Source of the DNA: Trichomonas vaginalis G3 | Taxonomy: Eukaryota > Parabasalia > Trichomonadida > Trichomonadidae | Direction of reading: 5' to 3' | NCBI RefSeq assembly: GCF_026262505.1 | Contig: NC_067207.1 | Span: 7,076,252 to 7,140,251 of the forward strand | DNA: 64,000 bases | In this document: positions 49,188 to 60,130 of the stretch, one piece after another | Layout: the number at the start of each line of letters is the position of its first letter | How positions within the stretch are numbered: position 1 is the stretch's first letter | Notes under the pieces: generated by a model | Database searches by the model: none | What the model was told of the DNA's origin: nothing | What the model saw: the letters and a program-made list of their open reading frames with translations, nothing else | Made by a program: the position numbers and the translations under genes

Positions 49188-49646
49188 AGATTTTTGATAA
49201 TTTTTTTTTTTAATAATTGGTAAATATATGAGATATACTATTAACTTAAAAAATCTTTTGAAATTTTTACTTATCTTTCTTCATTATATGCATTATTCTT
49301 TAGTTAAATAAATAAAATATCGAAGATAATTTAATATTTATCTTTTTTATCCAACTTAATCTAAGAAAATGCCTCTTTACATCAATGTTAGAGTACCCAT
49401 TTTTCAATCAGTGGACTCGATTCATGAATATTGTAAATATTACAATTAATAAAGATTTGAACCACAATATTTCAATATATAATTCATGTGTTCTCTCTTA
49501 GTCCAATATGCACATATTCAAAAGCAATTTGTAGTTTATATTTTTATTATAGTAAAAAAACTTTAAAAAGATAAAGAATTGTATTACTAATGAAAGATAG
49601 TTTTTACGTTCAAACAAAACATAACGAAAAAATGAGCTGGAAATTA
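49188..49646. other. convergent intergenic stretch
   Basis: AT-rich DNA between convergent genes; nothing seen. Confidence 0.5.
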
Positions 49647-50258
49647 TTACGTAACAGTAATAAAACGAGATAAAAATGCACTATCTGAAATTGAGTTATC
49701 GGCACGAGAACGAATAGTCTTATATATTATTTCGACAATTGTGGCCATAACTGCAATTAAGAGAAAATAATTCAGAACTTGGATGGTTAGAAGTTTGCTT
49801 TTATATTTCTTTTCAGCAACTGTATCGCAAAATTCTACAAACGAATTATTGCAATGTATTTTATCGGATGCTGTTGAGTATCCACAGCATGAGAGATTAT
49901 TTTCGACGTTTTTTCTGGCTGAATCGTATGATTCATTTGAGTAAAGAAACTTAAGTTGTAAACGCATCAATTTAGTATGAGAACTATTCATAATGCAAGC
50001 AATGAAAAGTAAAATCGCTGAAAAGACCATATAGGAAATGTACGATGATAAAATTGTATTTTTGGCAACAAAGAAACCGACGATTCCGATGCAAGAAGTA
50101 AATGAAAAGATTGCATAAGAGCAATAAACAGCACTAAGAGGTGCTGCGTATAACTCTGCGAATAACTGTGCGTTATTGAGGTAGACAGTAACTATGATCG
50201 ATATTGCGCAAATGATACATGATAAGAATGATATAACATTAGTAATGATGATATTCAT
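49647..50258 (-). CDS. tetraspanin family protein
   Basis: A 203-residue frame from ATG 50258 (MNIIITNVISFLSCIICAIS); the longer reading starts at TTG. There are four hydrophobic segments, at about 5-27, 42-63, 71-91 and 163-183. Between the third and fourth is a large loop with the CCG motif at 124-126 and two further Cys (IHCNNSF, FVEFCDT), which is the tetraspanin EC2 pattern in compact form. Tetraspanins organise membrane microdomains; in T. vaginalis several are surface or exosome proteins. Position 3 to the ATG on the minus strand reads TTGTCAAAAGTGCC, an initiator-like site with purine after the A. Confidence 0.75.
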   Translation of the reverse strand: MNIIITNVISFLSCIICAISIIVTVYLNNAQLFAELYAAPLSAVYCSYAIFSFTSCIGIVGFFVAKNTILSSYISYMVFSAILLFIACIMNSSHTKLMRLQLKFLYSNESYDSARKNVENNLSCCGYSTASDKIHCNNSFVEFCDTVAEKKYKSKLLTIQVLNYFLLIAVMATIVEIIYKTIRSRADNSISDSAFLSRFITVT

Positions 50259-52475
50259 TTTTGGCACTTTTGACAAATTTTGATTTCGAAAAGTCTGTTA
50301 GCTTTTTTTTATAATAATGTTGTTGGTGGACGAGTTCCAGAATTGGTAAGTTGTAGAATGGGTTCAGTAGGCTTTTACATATTTAAAGAATCATAGTAGC
50401 ATCTCGCAAAAAAAGAATGACGATATACAATGTCAATTGTATTGTAAAATAAATTGTGTGCAATTGACTAAGATAGGTGAATGAAGTACTATCATAAAAA
50501 TAGGAATTCAACATTTCTTATAATTGAATTCTTGAGTTCCCTTCTTAAACTTTGGGTAATATGTATAAGAAATTTGATGTGATTATTGGTCTGGATTAGC
50601 GTATACAATTTGGAAATATGAATAATTGGAAAAATGGAAAGGAAAGGAATTTGAATGATAATTTATGGATTGCAATGAATAAAGGTTGGTCCAGTAATAA
50701 AGCCATTATTGATTTGTGGGATGAAATTTGAATAGAAAAAAAATTATGTGAAAATATGATCATACTATAAATTTCTGGCGATTGTGATGTAAACATATGA
50801 GTAGTTTTGAATTATCAATTCAAAAATTGAAGCGAACTTAACCGTTTGCTAAATCCTTTTTTATAAATGTATGAAGATTTTGTTTCTTATTGTTAGGACG
50901 TGATTATAAATTGAAAATTATATTGAATAATTTACATAATAGTTAAAAAAAATGGTAAATATATTGGAAATCTAAATGTAAATAATAGTAAACCGTAAGA
51001 GTTTTTGTTTTCACAATTTTTTTTACTTTTGTGATATCTCTCAAATATTTCTGAGATCACAATCTTGAAACACCTATAGAAATTGAAAAATAAATTGAAA
51101 AACGAATAGCTGAGTAAGAGTGATATCAGATTTAATAATTATTTCATTACTTTTATTGTCACTATTTGATTGAGAAGATTCAATTATTAAGGGTGCACAC
51201 GAGAGGGTCATGTAAACTTCAGAATTTAGAACCTTATTTTTAGGCATTATCTTGGCTACCTATTTAGGCTCGAAAAGCAAAAAATATCAAAAAATACAAC
51301 TTGACTCCATTATGACCCTTTCATGGAGGTAGTTTTTATCCGCTAGTATTTTCCCTTTGAATCTCTTTACAATTCGAAATCAAATTCAAACCTCAGTAGA
51401 AGAAAGGAAGAATCGACTTACTACGGTTGTAATACGAATAAATACATATATTTAATTATTTTTATTTACATAATAATTGTTTGAAGCTCATATTCCATCA
51501 AATTTTTAAATAAAAACATTAAAATGTTGAAAATGTTCATATATTTTAATAGGGTTTTGGCACTTTATTGAGGAATTACTACATACATAGTCGAACTGAA
51601 CTTGATATTTTGAAATTTAAATTATTTATCAAAATTAAAATTTAACTTGAAATTTATAATTATTTAGTCATATTTTGCATAATTCTAAGTAGATTTTGTA
51701 AAAAATCAAGAAAGAAAAAAATTAAAGTGCTTTATTTTTTCTTTTTTATAATAATACATATTATTATATAATTAACATATTCATAATGTTTCACCCTTTC
51801 AAAAATATAATCCTCCTCCTCTCAAATAAACGTACATACGGGTGTACCCTTAAAGGAAATGATTTATTAAAATCATAGTAATTAATGGCAAACATTATTC
51901 ATTACCATTCCGACATGACAACATTTTCATTTTTGAAGGCAGTATTGAAAAATTGTCTTGATTTTTGTGAACTCTTGCATTGTTTATCTTCAAAATGAAA
52001 TATTTGGTCAATTGAAAAATGATTGATGGTTAAATCAATATAATGACTGTATCCAAGCTAATCTCCTGATTTTTTGCAGTTGAATGGCTATTATTTTAAA
52101 TTGAAAACTATTACAAAAATTCTCTCAATTTCAAGGGAAACTCATAAAAATCCATTATTTCCGAGCTTGAAAAATCATTAAATATATTTTTCTGCACTAT
52201 ATGATATAAAATTATCTTCTTCAGAATCTCTAACCATTCATTTCAAAATTTGTGATCCTTAAATGTATAATTATTAATATCAGTCATGCATCTTAAATTT
52301 CTAAAAAATAAAAAAATCGATTTTTTCCGATTGAGAGGTCTATCGTCCTGATTTTTGAATTCATGGTTCATTTTTGAATCAACCCTCCCCAAACCGCCAC
52401 ATCCTTTCAAAAATCAATTCGATTTTATTTGATTTTTTCGGAGTTGACCGTTTTTCAAAATTACAAATACAAATC
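50259..52475. other. 2.2-kb gene-free stretch
   Basis: AT-rich. A weak inverted repeat pair TTAAGGGTGCACACG (51187-51201) and CGGGTGTACCCTTAA (51839-51853) matches at 13 of 15 positions and brackets 667 bases without a gene; GAGGGTCAT and ATGACCCTTTC lie inside in opposed direction. It may be another short TIR element, but no target duplication was found. TCGATTTTTTCCGATT precedes the Myb gene. Confidence 0.4.
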
Positions 52476-53015
52476 ATGCACGCAGCGTCTCATCAGAAAA
52501 TCCCTAGCATCTTCGAGCTGCAGCTACTAACTAACACAATGAACCTCTTCGATCATAACATTCCTAAGTCACCAACAGAGACTACAGAAAAGATTGAAAC
52601 CAAAGTAGACCAACTCAAAAGATTATGGTCACCGAACGAAGACGAATTACTCCGAAAGGCTATTTCAACTATGAAGCAACCAATATCTTGGGACGAAATT
52701 GCAAAAGCTGTCCCAGGAAGAACACCGAAACAATGCCGTGAAAGATGGCTTCACAGACTTTGTCCAGACGTCAATAAAGCACCATTTCAGAAATGGGAAG
52801 ATGAATTGATCGTTGTTGAATGCGAAAAGATCGGAAATCACTGGACAGCAATCGCATCTAAGCTCCCTGGAAGAACTAGTTGCGCTGTTAAGAACCGATG
52901 GTATACAGTACTTAGAAATAGAATTGGCAAGCCTACTAACCAGACCTCATTCTATCCTTCCCAAGAAACAATTAATGTATACTACGTTCCTCAATATATT
53001 CCTCAATACGCTTGA
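52476..53015 (+). CDS. R2R3 Myb-like DNA-binding protein
   Basis: A 179-residue frame from ATG 52476 (MHAASHQKIPSIFELQLLTN); a longer reading begins with TTG. Two Myb repeats: R2 with W51, W72 and W91 (LWSPNEDELLRKAISTMKQ, AVPGRTPKQCRERWLHRL) and R3 with W107, W123 and W142 (WEDELIVVECEKIGNHWTAI, KLPGRTSCAVKNRWYTVLRN). The Tyr-rich tail has QETINVYYVPQYIPQYA. R2R3 Mybs of this size (about 180-200 residues) regulate the adhesin ap65-1 and other genes in T. vaginalis. Which target this one has cannot be told. Stop TGAGGG. Confidence 0.9.
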   Translation: MHAASHQKIPSIFELQLLTNTMNLFDHNIPKSPTETTEKIETKVDQLKRLWSPNEDELLRKAISTMKQPISWDEIAKAVPGRTPKQCRERWLHRLCPDVNKAPFQKWEDELIVVECEKIGNHWTAIASKLPGRTSCAVKNRWYTVLRNRIGKPTNQTSFYPSQETINVYYVPQYIPQYA

Positions 53016-53492
53016 GGGTTTTGTTTTGTTTTGTAAATATATCGTGTTTTTATATGATAACTTTTTAGATCTTCCTTAAATAAATTAAATTATCTCGGCT
53101 TTAATGATATAGTACCAATTAAAAGATTTGCTTAGAAAAGTACATCACCTTCTTCCAAATGTTGAATGACATTCTCCAGATCTTGTGTATTTTTTTCCAA
53201 AAATCGAGTGATGTAACTACTTTGGGTCAAAAAGTTTTATAAAATCAAACAAATTTCCAAAAAATCTTCAAACATTTTGTTCTTTCAAACGCATTTGGAA
53301 CAAAAATATAAAATGCAGCTCAGAGGTATGATGTTTTTGTATTTCCGATAGAATATAAAAACAGTTTTTCTTCATTGTACCGCATTGATATCAGAATTGA
53401 ACTTTTTTTGATAAAAAAGTAAAAATGGACTATTGCATCAATAACTTTTTTATTCGGGTGAATTGTACCATTCAATTGATTTCATCATATTG
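53016..53492. other. gene-free intergenic stretch
   Basis: About 480 bases between two rightward genes, AT-rich, no frame. It ends at the initiator of the transporter gene. Confidence 0.5.
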
Positions 53493-53500
53493 TCACCTTT
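53493..53500 (+). promoter_or_regulatory. initiator with overlapping CCTTT, MFS gene
   Basis: ATTGTCACCTTTTCTTC with TCACC at 53493-53497 and CCTTT overlapping it, followed by ATG 53515 about 20 bases on. It argues against the in-frame ATG at 53425, which lies before the initiator. Confidence 0.7.
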
Positions 53501-53514
53501 TCTTCAGAAAATCA

Positions 53515-54813
53515 ATGGGACAAGTAAATCAAGAGCCATTACTTATAACAAATACCGATGGCACGCCTAAAAGTAATATACCATGGTTCAGTGCACTAAT
53601 TCTTCTTTCAATTGTTTCATTTTCGACCGGATCAATTAATATTTTCGGTTCTCTCAAAGATAACTTCCATAAAGATTTAGGTTTTAATGAAACTTTTGCT
53701 AGTGTCATGATATCAATCGGAACTACATTAATGTACTTTACTCTTCCAGCAGGAATTTTTATGGATAAATTCGGAGACACTATTACTCTAATATGCTCTA
53801 TTGTCTTCATGGTCATAGGTTACTTAGTCATCTTTTTCATTCCAGGGCATGTTGTCTTCTGTATTTTCTTCTTTATCGCAGCTTTCGGATGTTCATCGTG
53901 TTTTATTTCAATTCTACAGATCGCTCTATCGAGGAATCCGAAATTTGTCGGTATCTCCGTTTCTATCGTCTCATCGTCGCTTTCTCTTGCCGCTGGTTTA
54001 CTTTCCAGACTTTTCAATGTCGGACAAAAAGTATTCAAAAATACGAACGAATTTGAGGCAGGTCTTAAGTTAATATCTATGTTTGTTATCCTAGTCTCTT
54101 CAATCCTTACTTTAATTGCATATTTCTTATATCGAAACTACCAAGCTCCTACAGCTAATAAAGCCAGTTCTTCGTCATCATTTAAGCTTGGTGTCCTCAA
54201 AGATTACCGACTTTACCTACTTTTGTTCACAATGATGTTTTGTGTCACAGATGGAATGCTTGTCATCCTTTCTGGAACGGATTTCTGGAAAGCGTATACT
54301 CCAAATGGTGAAGGCTATGCAATGAAGTGGTTAATTCTTTTTTCCATACTTAATATGGTTTTTACAATTCTTTTATCGTCTTTGTTTGATTTACTTATGA
54401 ACAAGTGGAATATTATAAGAACAAAGATATTCGGTGTAATTTGGATGATTTTTGCTTTAATTCCTGTTTTAATTGGAATTGTTTTTTGTTCTGCTCATTC
54501 TATAACAGGATTTGGTATTATATTCTCTCTCCTAGGTATTCCATTCGGTTTGGGCTTGACAATGATCCCTGCAATGACTTCTGATTTATTCGGAAATTCA
54601 ATGTACGGATTTGCCTTCGGTGTTGTTCAGTTTGGATCAATTACATCAACACTCTCTATTCTGAGTATCACAGGCAGCCTCAAAAAGACTGGTCTCACTG
54701 TTTTGTTATTTGTTGTTGCAGCCATCAATTTTATCCTTGGTGGCATCATATTCTCGCTGAAGAACCGATCTTCTTTCGCGAAATTTGAAGAATCATCTCA
54801 GAATGACGCATGA
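53515..54813 (+). CDS. major facilitator superfamily transporter
   Basis: Starts at ATG 53515 (MGQVNQEPLLITNTDGTPKS) by its initiator; 432 residues. Twelve hydrophobic segments in two sets of six are split by a polar loop (YRNYQAPTANKASSSSSFK). The signature after segment 2 is IFMDKFGDTITLICSIVFM, the MFS motif-A position in a degenerate form. LLSSLFDLLMNKWNIIRTKI is the matching loop in the second half. The family resembles nodulin-like or Mch1-type MFS proteins, which are poorly characterised monocarboxylate or metabolite carriers. The substrate cannot be told from sequence. Confidence 0.8.
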   Translation: MGQVNQEPLLITNTDGTPKSNIPWFSALILLSIVSFSTGSINIFGSLKDNFHKDLGFNETFASVMISIGTTLMYFTLPAGIFMDKFGDTITLICSIVFMVIGYLVIFFIPGHVVFCIFFFIAAFGCSSCFISILQIALSRNPKFVGISVSIVSSSLSLAAGLLSRLFNVGQKVFKNTNEFEAGLKLISMFVILVSSILTLIAYFLYRNYQAPTANKASSSSSFKLGVLKDYRLYLLLFTMMFCVTDGMLVILSGTDFWKAYTPNGEGYAMKWLILFSILNMVFTILLSSLFDLLMNKWNIIRTKIFGVIWMIFALIPVLIGIVFCSAHSITGFGIIFSLLGIPFGLGLTMIPAMTSDLFGNSMYGFAFGVVQFGSITSTLSILSITGSLKKTGLTVLLFVVAAINFILGGIIFSLKNRSSFAKFEESSQNDA

Positions 54814-54835
54814 AGTTAATTTAACTTTAAAAATT

Positions 54836-55170
54836 ATGAATAAAAAATTATTTAGTATATTAGTAATATCAATAAAAGAATTGACTTAGATTTTTTAAAA
54901 AAAATGTTGCAATACATCTAATGTATACAAAAAAGAGTTGATATAATATTATGAATAAAAAAATTCATTAGTATATTAACAAAATCAAAAAAGAATTGAC
55001 TTGGTTTTTTTAACAGTTTGTTGCAATCCATCTAATGCATACGAAAAAGAATTGATATAATATTTTGAATAAAAAAATTCATTAGTTAATAGATTAAAAC
55101 AATCAAAAAAATTGGCTTAGATTTTTAAAAAATTGTTGCAATTTGTCTAATGTTTACTTAGAATAATCAA
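54836..55170. repeat. three tandem 115-bp units
   Basis: Units start at about 54836, 54951 and 55066, each beginning ATGAATAAAAAAATTCATTA or a near form and each holding GTTGCAAT, then CATCTAATG and AAGAATTGATATAATATT. The third is shortened and more diverged. They lie directly after the MFS stop codon, so the transcript end may include them. No coding potential was seen. Confidence 0.75.
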
Positions 55171-55396
55171 AAATATCAAAATTATTAAATTAAAAGAGTT
55201 GATTTGTTATGGTTGTGTTGATTAGTTATTAGGCGAAATGTGTGTATTTAGTTGTTTTTTAATATTTACTTATATTCTGAATTTCGAAATAAATGGGAAA
55301 ATGCATTTTCAATATTAAATTGTGTTACACTATTGATATATGCAATAATGGTATGTATTAAAATAGAAATATATTATCTATCTTTAAAATTTAAGG

Positions 55397-56692
55397 TCCT
55401 TTTTTCATTTAAGGTACCCTATTCAAAAAATGAAAGGGGTCCCTCACAAAATTGAAGGGGTACCATTCAAATTCTATCGAAATAGTACCTTAATTAAAAA
55501 AGCTCTCAACCGGTACCATTCAAATTCCCTCAAAAATATTGAAAAGATTTTAGGTATGCTGCTAATATAGTTAGTAGCATCATACAGAATGCATAGACAA
55601 ATTTTTTACTAATTATTTTTTCTTAGCAATTCAAATTCGAGATCGCTTAACTATGCTTAGAATCATAAGCATAATAATTTTGCAAAAGGTATGGAAATAA
55701 TTTGAAAATTAATTTCAAAATTATTTAATACTAGTGCAAGCTAGTGTAAGCATGTAAATGCATATTTATTGTGCACTGATTCGATACTCTTTTTTGGAAA
55801 TTGTACTTTTATCTTAAATTTCGAATGCAAATTTTTTGAATAATGTGTATTGAAACTGTAACCTTTTGTCTAAGTTGCATTCTAATATAGCTCGAATCTA
55901 AAAATGGGGACTTTACTCCTCTTTCTTTGAGAAAATTTTAGACAATAGCCAAATTGCTAATTTTGTTGGAGTAATACCTGCATTGGGAGGTATAATATAT
56001 TGTTCAGGGTTGAAACAAGGAGGTAGTTAGTGATAAAGCATAGTTACCACATGAAATGCAGTAAAATTTTGAGTCTAAACGTCTTTTAAACCATCAAGTA
56101 TAAATTATAGAAAAAGATACTTTATATATATAGTTAAAATAAAAATGATTAGAAAATAGCGTTTTTGATCAAAATTTCAAATTTTTATTTCCGAATATCT
56201 CTATTTGTGTCTAATTAGAGACATTTCTATAATTTTAGTGCGCAGTATATGCAATTCCTCTTTGGTTATTGCATTAATTTCTCAAAAAGAAAAAAGTCTT
56301 CAATAATTTTTTCAACAATACAGTACTAAAGCTAAGAACTTCTAAATACATGAAAAGTTATATCATTCTCGTTAATATGTAGATTATCAATGAAAAGAAT
56401 ATTGTGAAATTTGAATATTTTTTAAAATAGAATGTAGAAATACTTATCAATGCTTAAAATAGAGATATGTGAGAGCTAGATCCGTATTTATTTACGTTTT
56501 CGTGCATATTTTGAATATCAAATTAAATTAATTTTGAAGATTTTAGCATCTAAAAGTATTTAATGCCCCTATACAAGCAAGGTAATTCTTACATGTCTTA
56601 GTAAGTCCAAACTTAATGTTTTATGATATGGGCCTGACCTCTCCATATGGTGACGATAGAAATTGAATAGGGTACCTAAATAAAAAAAAGGA
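55397..56692. mobile_element. 1.3-kb non-coding TIR element
   Basis: The 30-base ends 55397-55426 and the complement of 56663-56692 agree at 26 positions (TCCTTTTTT at the tip, GGTACCCTATTCAA inside). The left end is followed by variant copies of the inner motif (GGGGTACCATTCAAATTC at 55465, CGGTACCATTCAAATTCC at 55510), so it looks like an array of sub-repeats. No frame of note lies inside. The outside 8-mers are ATTTAAGG and GTTTAATA, alike at five positions, so a target duplication is unproven. It may be a MITE of an unknown family. Confidence 0.6.
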
Positions 56693-56893
56693 GTTTAATA
56701 AAAAATCATTGTTTGAGGAGTTGATAAATATATCAAAACTAAATTGAATAGCTGGTTATTGTATGCATAATTGAGAGCTAAACGAATTAAAATGATAAAA
56801 AGAATTTTGAATGATAATATTAAATGCAAAAATAAAAAAAAATAATGCTAAAATTAGCATCGAATAAATAATGTTTTATTCATATATGCTCAA

Positions 56894-57970
56894 TTATACA
56901 GCATCGTCGGCTGCTGATGAAAGTTTGTCCCTTGGGCAAACGAAGTAAAGGATTATTACTACTATCAGCAAAACTCCCAACACAACAATTGCTGCTGTTA
57001 ATCCTATTTCAGCTGATGACATTCCGATAATGTGTCTCCACTTATAACCGTCACTTAAGGAAGTGGAGCATTTTTGGTTACTTGCTGTATTACCTAGGAA
57101 AGTTTCATAAAGATACTTTTCTGTTGTAAAACTTTCTAAAGGTGAAAATCCTGATGATATTGAATATTCGCCCTCATAGCAAGCGCTTTGAACATAGAGA
57201 CTTGGTTGATCTTTGATCGCAATTAAATTGCTTGGCATCTTAATAATTGCAGCTTCTGCAATACCATCTTTCATTTCTTTCCATACAGCTGTTGAGCCAT
57301 AAGGTCTACGTCTAATAATTGCCCCTTCAGATATACTTCGAACTATCTCATGAAGTTCGTAGACTTTGCCCAATAAACCTACTGTTCCAACTAAAGTGTT
57401 GCCAATTTTACTAATTATAGAATTATCAGTTGCACTATATATCTGATTATCTGAGGAGAATTCAATCTTAACAGAATCAATTCCTTCAAAGGCAGATGGA
57501 TTAATATCCTTCACATTAGGTGGAATGACAACTGTCAATTGTTTTGGAGTAGAGAACCATCTCTCTGATAATTTATAAATACCTTTTCCAATTGTGAATT
57601 TTTTCAGTTTAAGATTTTTTCCGAAGGCTAAATCACCGATACTAACAACTGTATCTGGAACGGTGAATTCAGTAAATCCACACCCATAAAATGCGGTCAT
57701 TTCAATTCTTACAACTTGATTACCAAAGCTCACTTCTTCCAATTTCTTGCATTTATAAAAGAGACCCTCTGGGATTATACTTAGACCAGTCAGATCTGCT
57801 GATTTGAGTGCGTCACATTCAATGAAAATTCCAGGATCCCTAGCATCACCATCAAAACTAGGATATTCATATTGACCAAATTGAGTAATATTCTTGAATG
57901 TAACTGACTTCAATGAATCACAGTAAGCAAAGAGATAAAGATTACAAAAACATTTCAAGGCGTTTGGGAA
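56894..57970 (-). pseudogene. BspA-like LRR surface protein, 5' truncated
   Basis: A leftward reading of about 355 codons with TpLRR repeats: LFAYCDSLKSVTFKNITQFG, LFYKCKKLEEVSFGNQVVRI, AFYGCGFTEFTVPDTVVSIG, LAFGKNLKLKKFTIGKGI. A membrane anchor follows at about residues 318-340 (AAIVVLGVLLIVVIILYFVC) with a short cytoplasmic tail. That is the layout of the T. vaginalis BspA-like surface proteins, which lack typical signal peptides in many cases. The frame has no ATG before about residue 107; it begins inside a repeat next to the junction with the opposite gene, so the 5' part is missing. The stop is near 56894. Confidence 0.8.
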
Positions 57971-59188
57971 TTCGGTTATTCAAGATATATTGAAAAAGTT
58001 GAAATTAGCATAGATAATTATTCTGATCCTCTGTATGTTGAAGAGGAATCATTTTTCGCATGTACAAAACTTAAAGAGGTGAAAATTGAAAAGGCTGTCA
58101 CAAATATAGTAGAGAAAGCATTTGCTGGTTGTATTTCATTAAAAGATGTTTCTATTTCAGATGGCGTTCAATTGGGAACTGGAGCATTTATGTCATGTAC
58201 ATCATTAAAATCAATCAAATTACCCTCCGTTGTTGTTAGTGATTCAGTATTTTCAGGCTGTATCTCATTAAAGGAAGTAGAATTTCATCCACAACAAAAA
58301 AGCATACCACAGGACATGTTTAAGGGATGTGGTTTTAAGAAATTCACTTTGCCTGATTCAATCATAAGTATTGGTTCAGGGGCATTTAGTTATAATGGAA
58401 AACTATCTAAGTTCACACTTGGAAAAGGAATTCTAGCACTGCTTAATGTTAAAAGCTGGTTTACCTCATCTGAAAAACCAGGCATAGATGATGATGCTTT
58501 GGATGCAATGGGAGTCAAAATTGATATCGAAGATGTCGCCTACCCCAATTTAAACTTCACAATGGTTATATCTCCAACTGTTATGGGAATACCAGCTGAT
58601 ACATTCGTTGGTTTGGGTTACTTTAACGTTGAAATTGATGAAGAAAATCCATTCTTTTACGTAAAAGATCACTCAATTATTGAAAAAACATCCAATAAAT
58701 TAATAGCAACATTTGGTGTTGTTGATGAAATTTACAAATTACCAAGTGAAATTGAATTTATTGAAGATGAAGACGCTTTGAAATCAGCCGAGCCATATGT
58801 CTTTGAAGATATCGAAGGAAAAGAGTTCTCTAATGAATATCCACAGAGAGTACTGAAAATCCCTAAGAGTGTAAAGGAATACTACGATATTGATATAGAT
58901 ATAATTTGTTATGAAGGTGAATATTACCAGACAGATTCAGTGGGTCGTTATGTTTATGCCAGTAAGAAATATATTTACCCGACAATTAATGGAAAAACTC
59001 GAAATGTTAATTGTGACTATGAAAAAACAAATATTAGGCATCGTATTGGACTCACAGGAACCGAAATTGGTCTAATTGTTGGTGTCATAATCGTTGCTTT
59101 ACTTCTGATAGGTGCAATTATCCTTTACATATTCCTTCCATTAACAAAACTTATTATGAAAGCTGCAACTAATGATGTTGCACCATAA
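57961..59188 (+). pseudogene. BspA-like LRR surface protein, 5' truncated, head to head with its neighbour
   Basis: A rightward reading with no in-frame ATG at its beginning: the open frame enters from the junction at about 57960 (GVWEFGYSRYIEKVEISIDN), continues through SFFACTKLKEVKIEKAVTNI, then AFAGCISLKDVSISDGVQLG and AFMSCTSLKSIKLPSVVVS. It ends with a membrane anchor at the C-terminus (GLIVGVIIVALLLIGAIILY) and KLIMKAATNDVAP. It is a clear paralogue of the leftward gene, related mostly at the C-terminal anchor and repeats. The missing start makes it unlikely to be expressed as is, unless it is spliced or fused to another leader. Confidence 0.8.
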
Positions 59189-60130
59189 ATAAGTTGAAAG
59201 TCCATTTCTAAAAAATTAATTTTAACATTAAATTTTTTTTCTCCATTTGCAAATGAACATATTTAGATATGTCCAAAAGCACACTCTATCTTGTTATTTC
59301 TTAGATTTACATGTATATTTTCTTCATAAACACCCTGATATGAAGATTAATATCTGATTTTTCTTCCTTTCAAATCAAATACTTTAAAAACATTCTCATC
59401 ACCCAATATAGATCAATTTGCGTCACATTTAGTGTGATGGCATCTTATTATTGTAGAACCAACCGCAATCTCCATTTCAGACCTAAAATTTGAACGAATA
59501 CAGGATCAAATTAGATACAGCTAGATTCAAGTTTCATTTTTGGATACATGCACTGAAAATGAATCCTAAAAGTTAGTGATCAAATCAGAATTATTTTGAA
59601 ATTTCTATTTTTTAACAATTAAAACCTTTAATTCGTTTTATTATGACTTGAAATAACAAAGTATATTTAGTTATGCTCTTAGAAACTCTTTATAATTCAC
59701 TTATTCCTCTTCCATTATCTTATTTCATGGGATATCCTCTCATAAACAATATTTCTATAAATCATTCCTTTAAAACTTTTTTCAAGCCCTACTTAAGTGT
59801 TCAAACCCTATTTTTACCACACCTCCACCTAGTTATCTAAATGAATTTGAAATGCAATACAAAGGCCCGTGATTTGAATTTATTACTTGTAATTAATAAT
59901 CGCATAGACGACTACCTGGATCAAATCTGCTGTGGGAAAAATGAACTGAATATAGAATTTAGGTCAAAGTATTGAAAAAAATTATGAAAAAAAATAAAAT
60001 TGGCCATACCATTTTTCAATAAATGGATCGTTAAAACATGTGTGCTTTCACACGAGCTATTAATCTAGATAAAAAAGATGTTCTATAATTTCTATTATGA
60101 TAGATTTTAATTGAATGAAAAGTGTCAAAA
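59189..60130. other. gene-free intergenic stretch
   Basis: About 940 bases between the BspA-like fragment and the ATPase gene; AT-rich, no frame and no clear repeat. GTGTCAAAA at 60122-60130 directly precedes the ATPase ATG. Confidence 0.5.

Noticed and set aside
52520-52535. branch/3' splice motif ACTAACACA as an intron end
   Set aside because: It lies inside the Myb frame, lacks the final ACAG of the trichomonad motif and no GTATGT-type donor is near.
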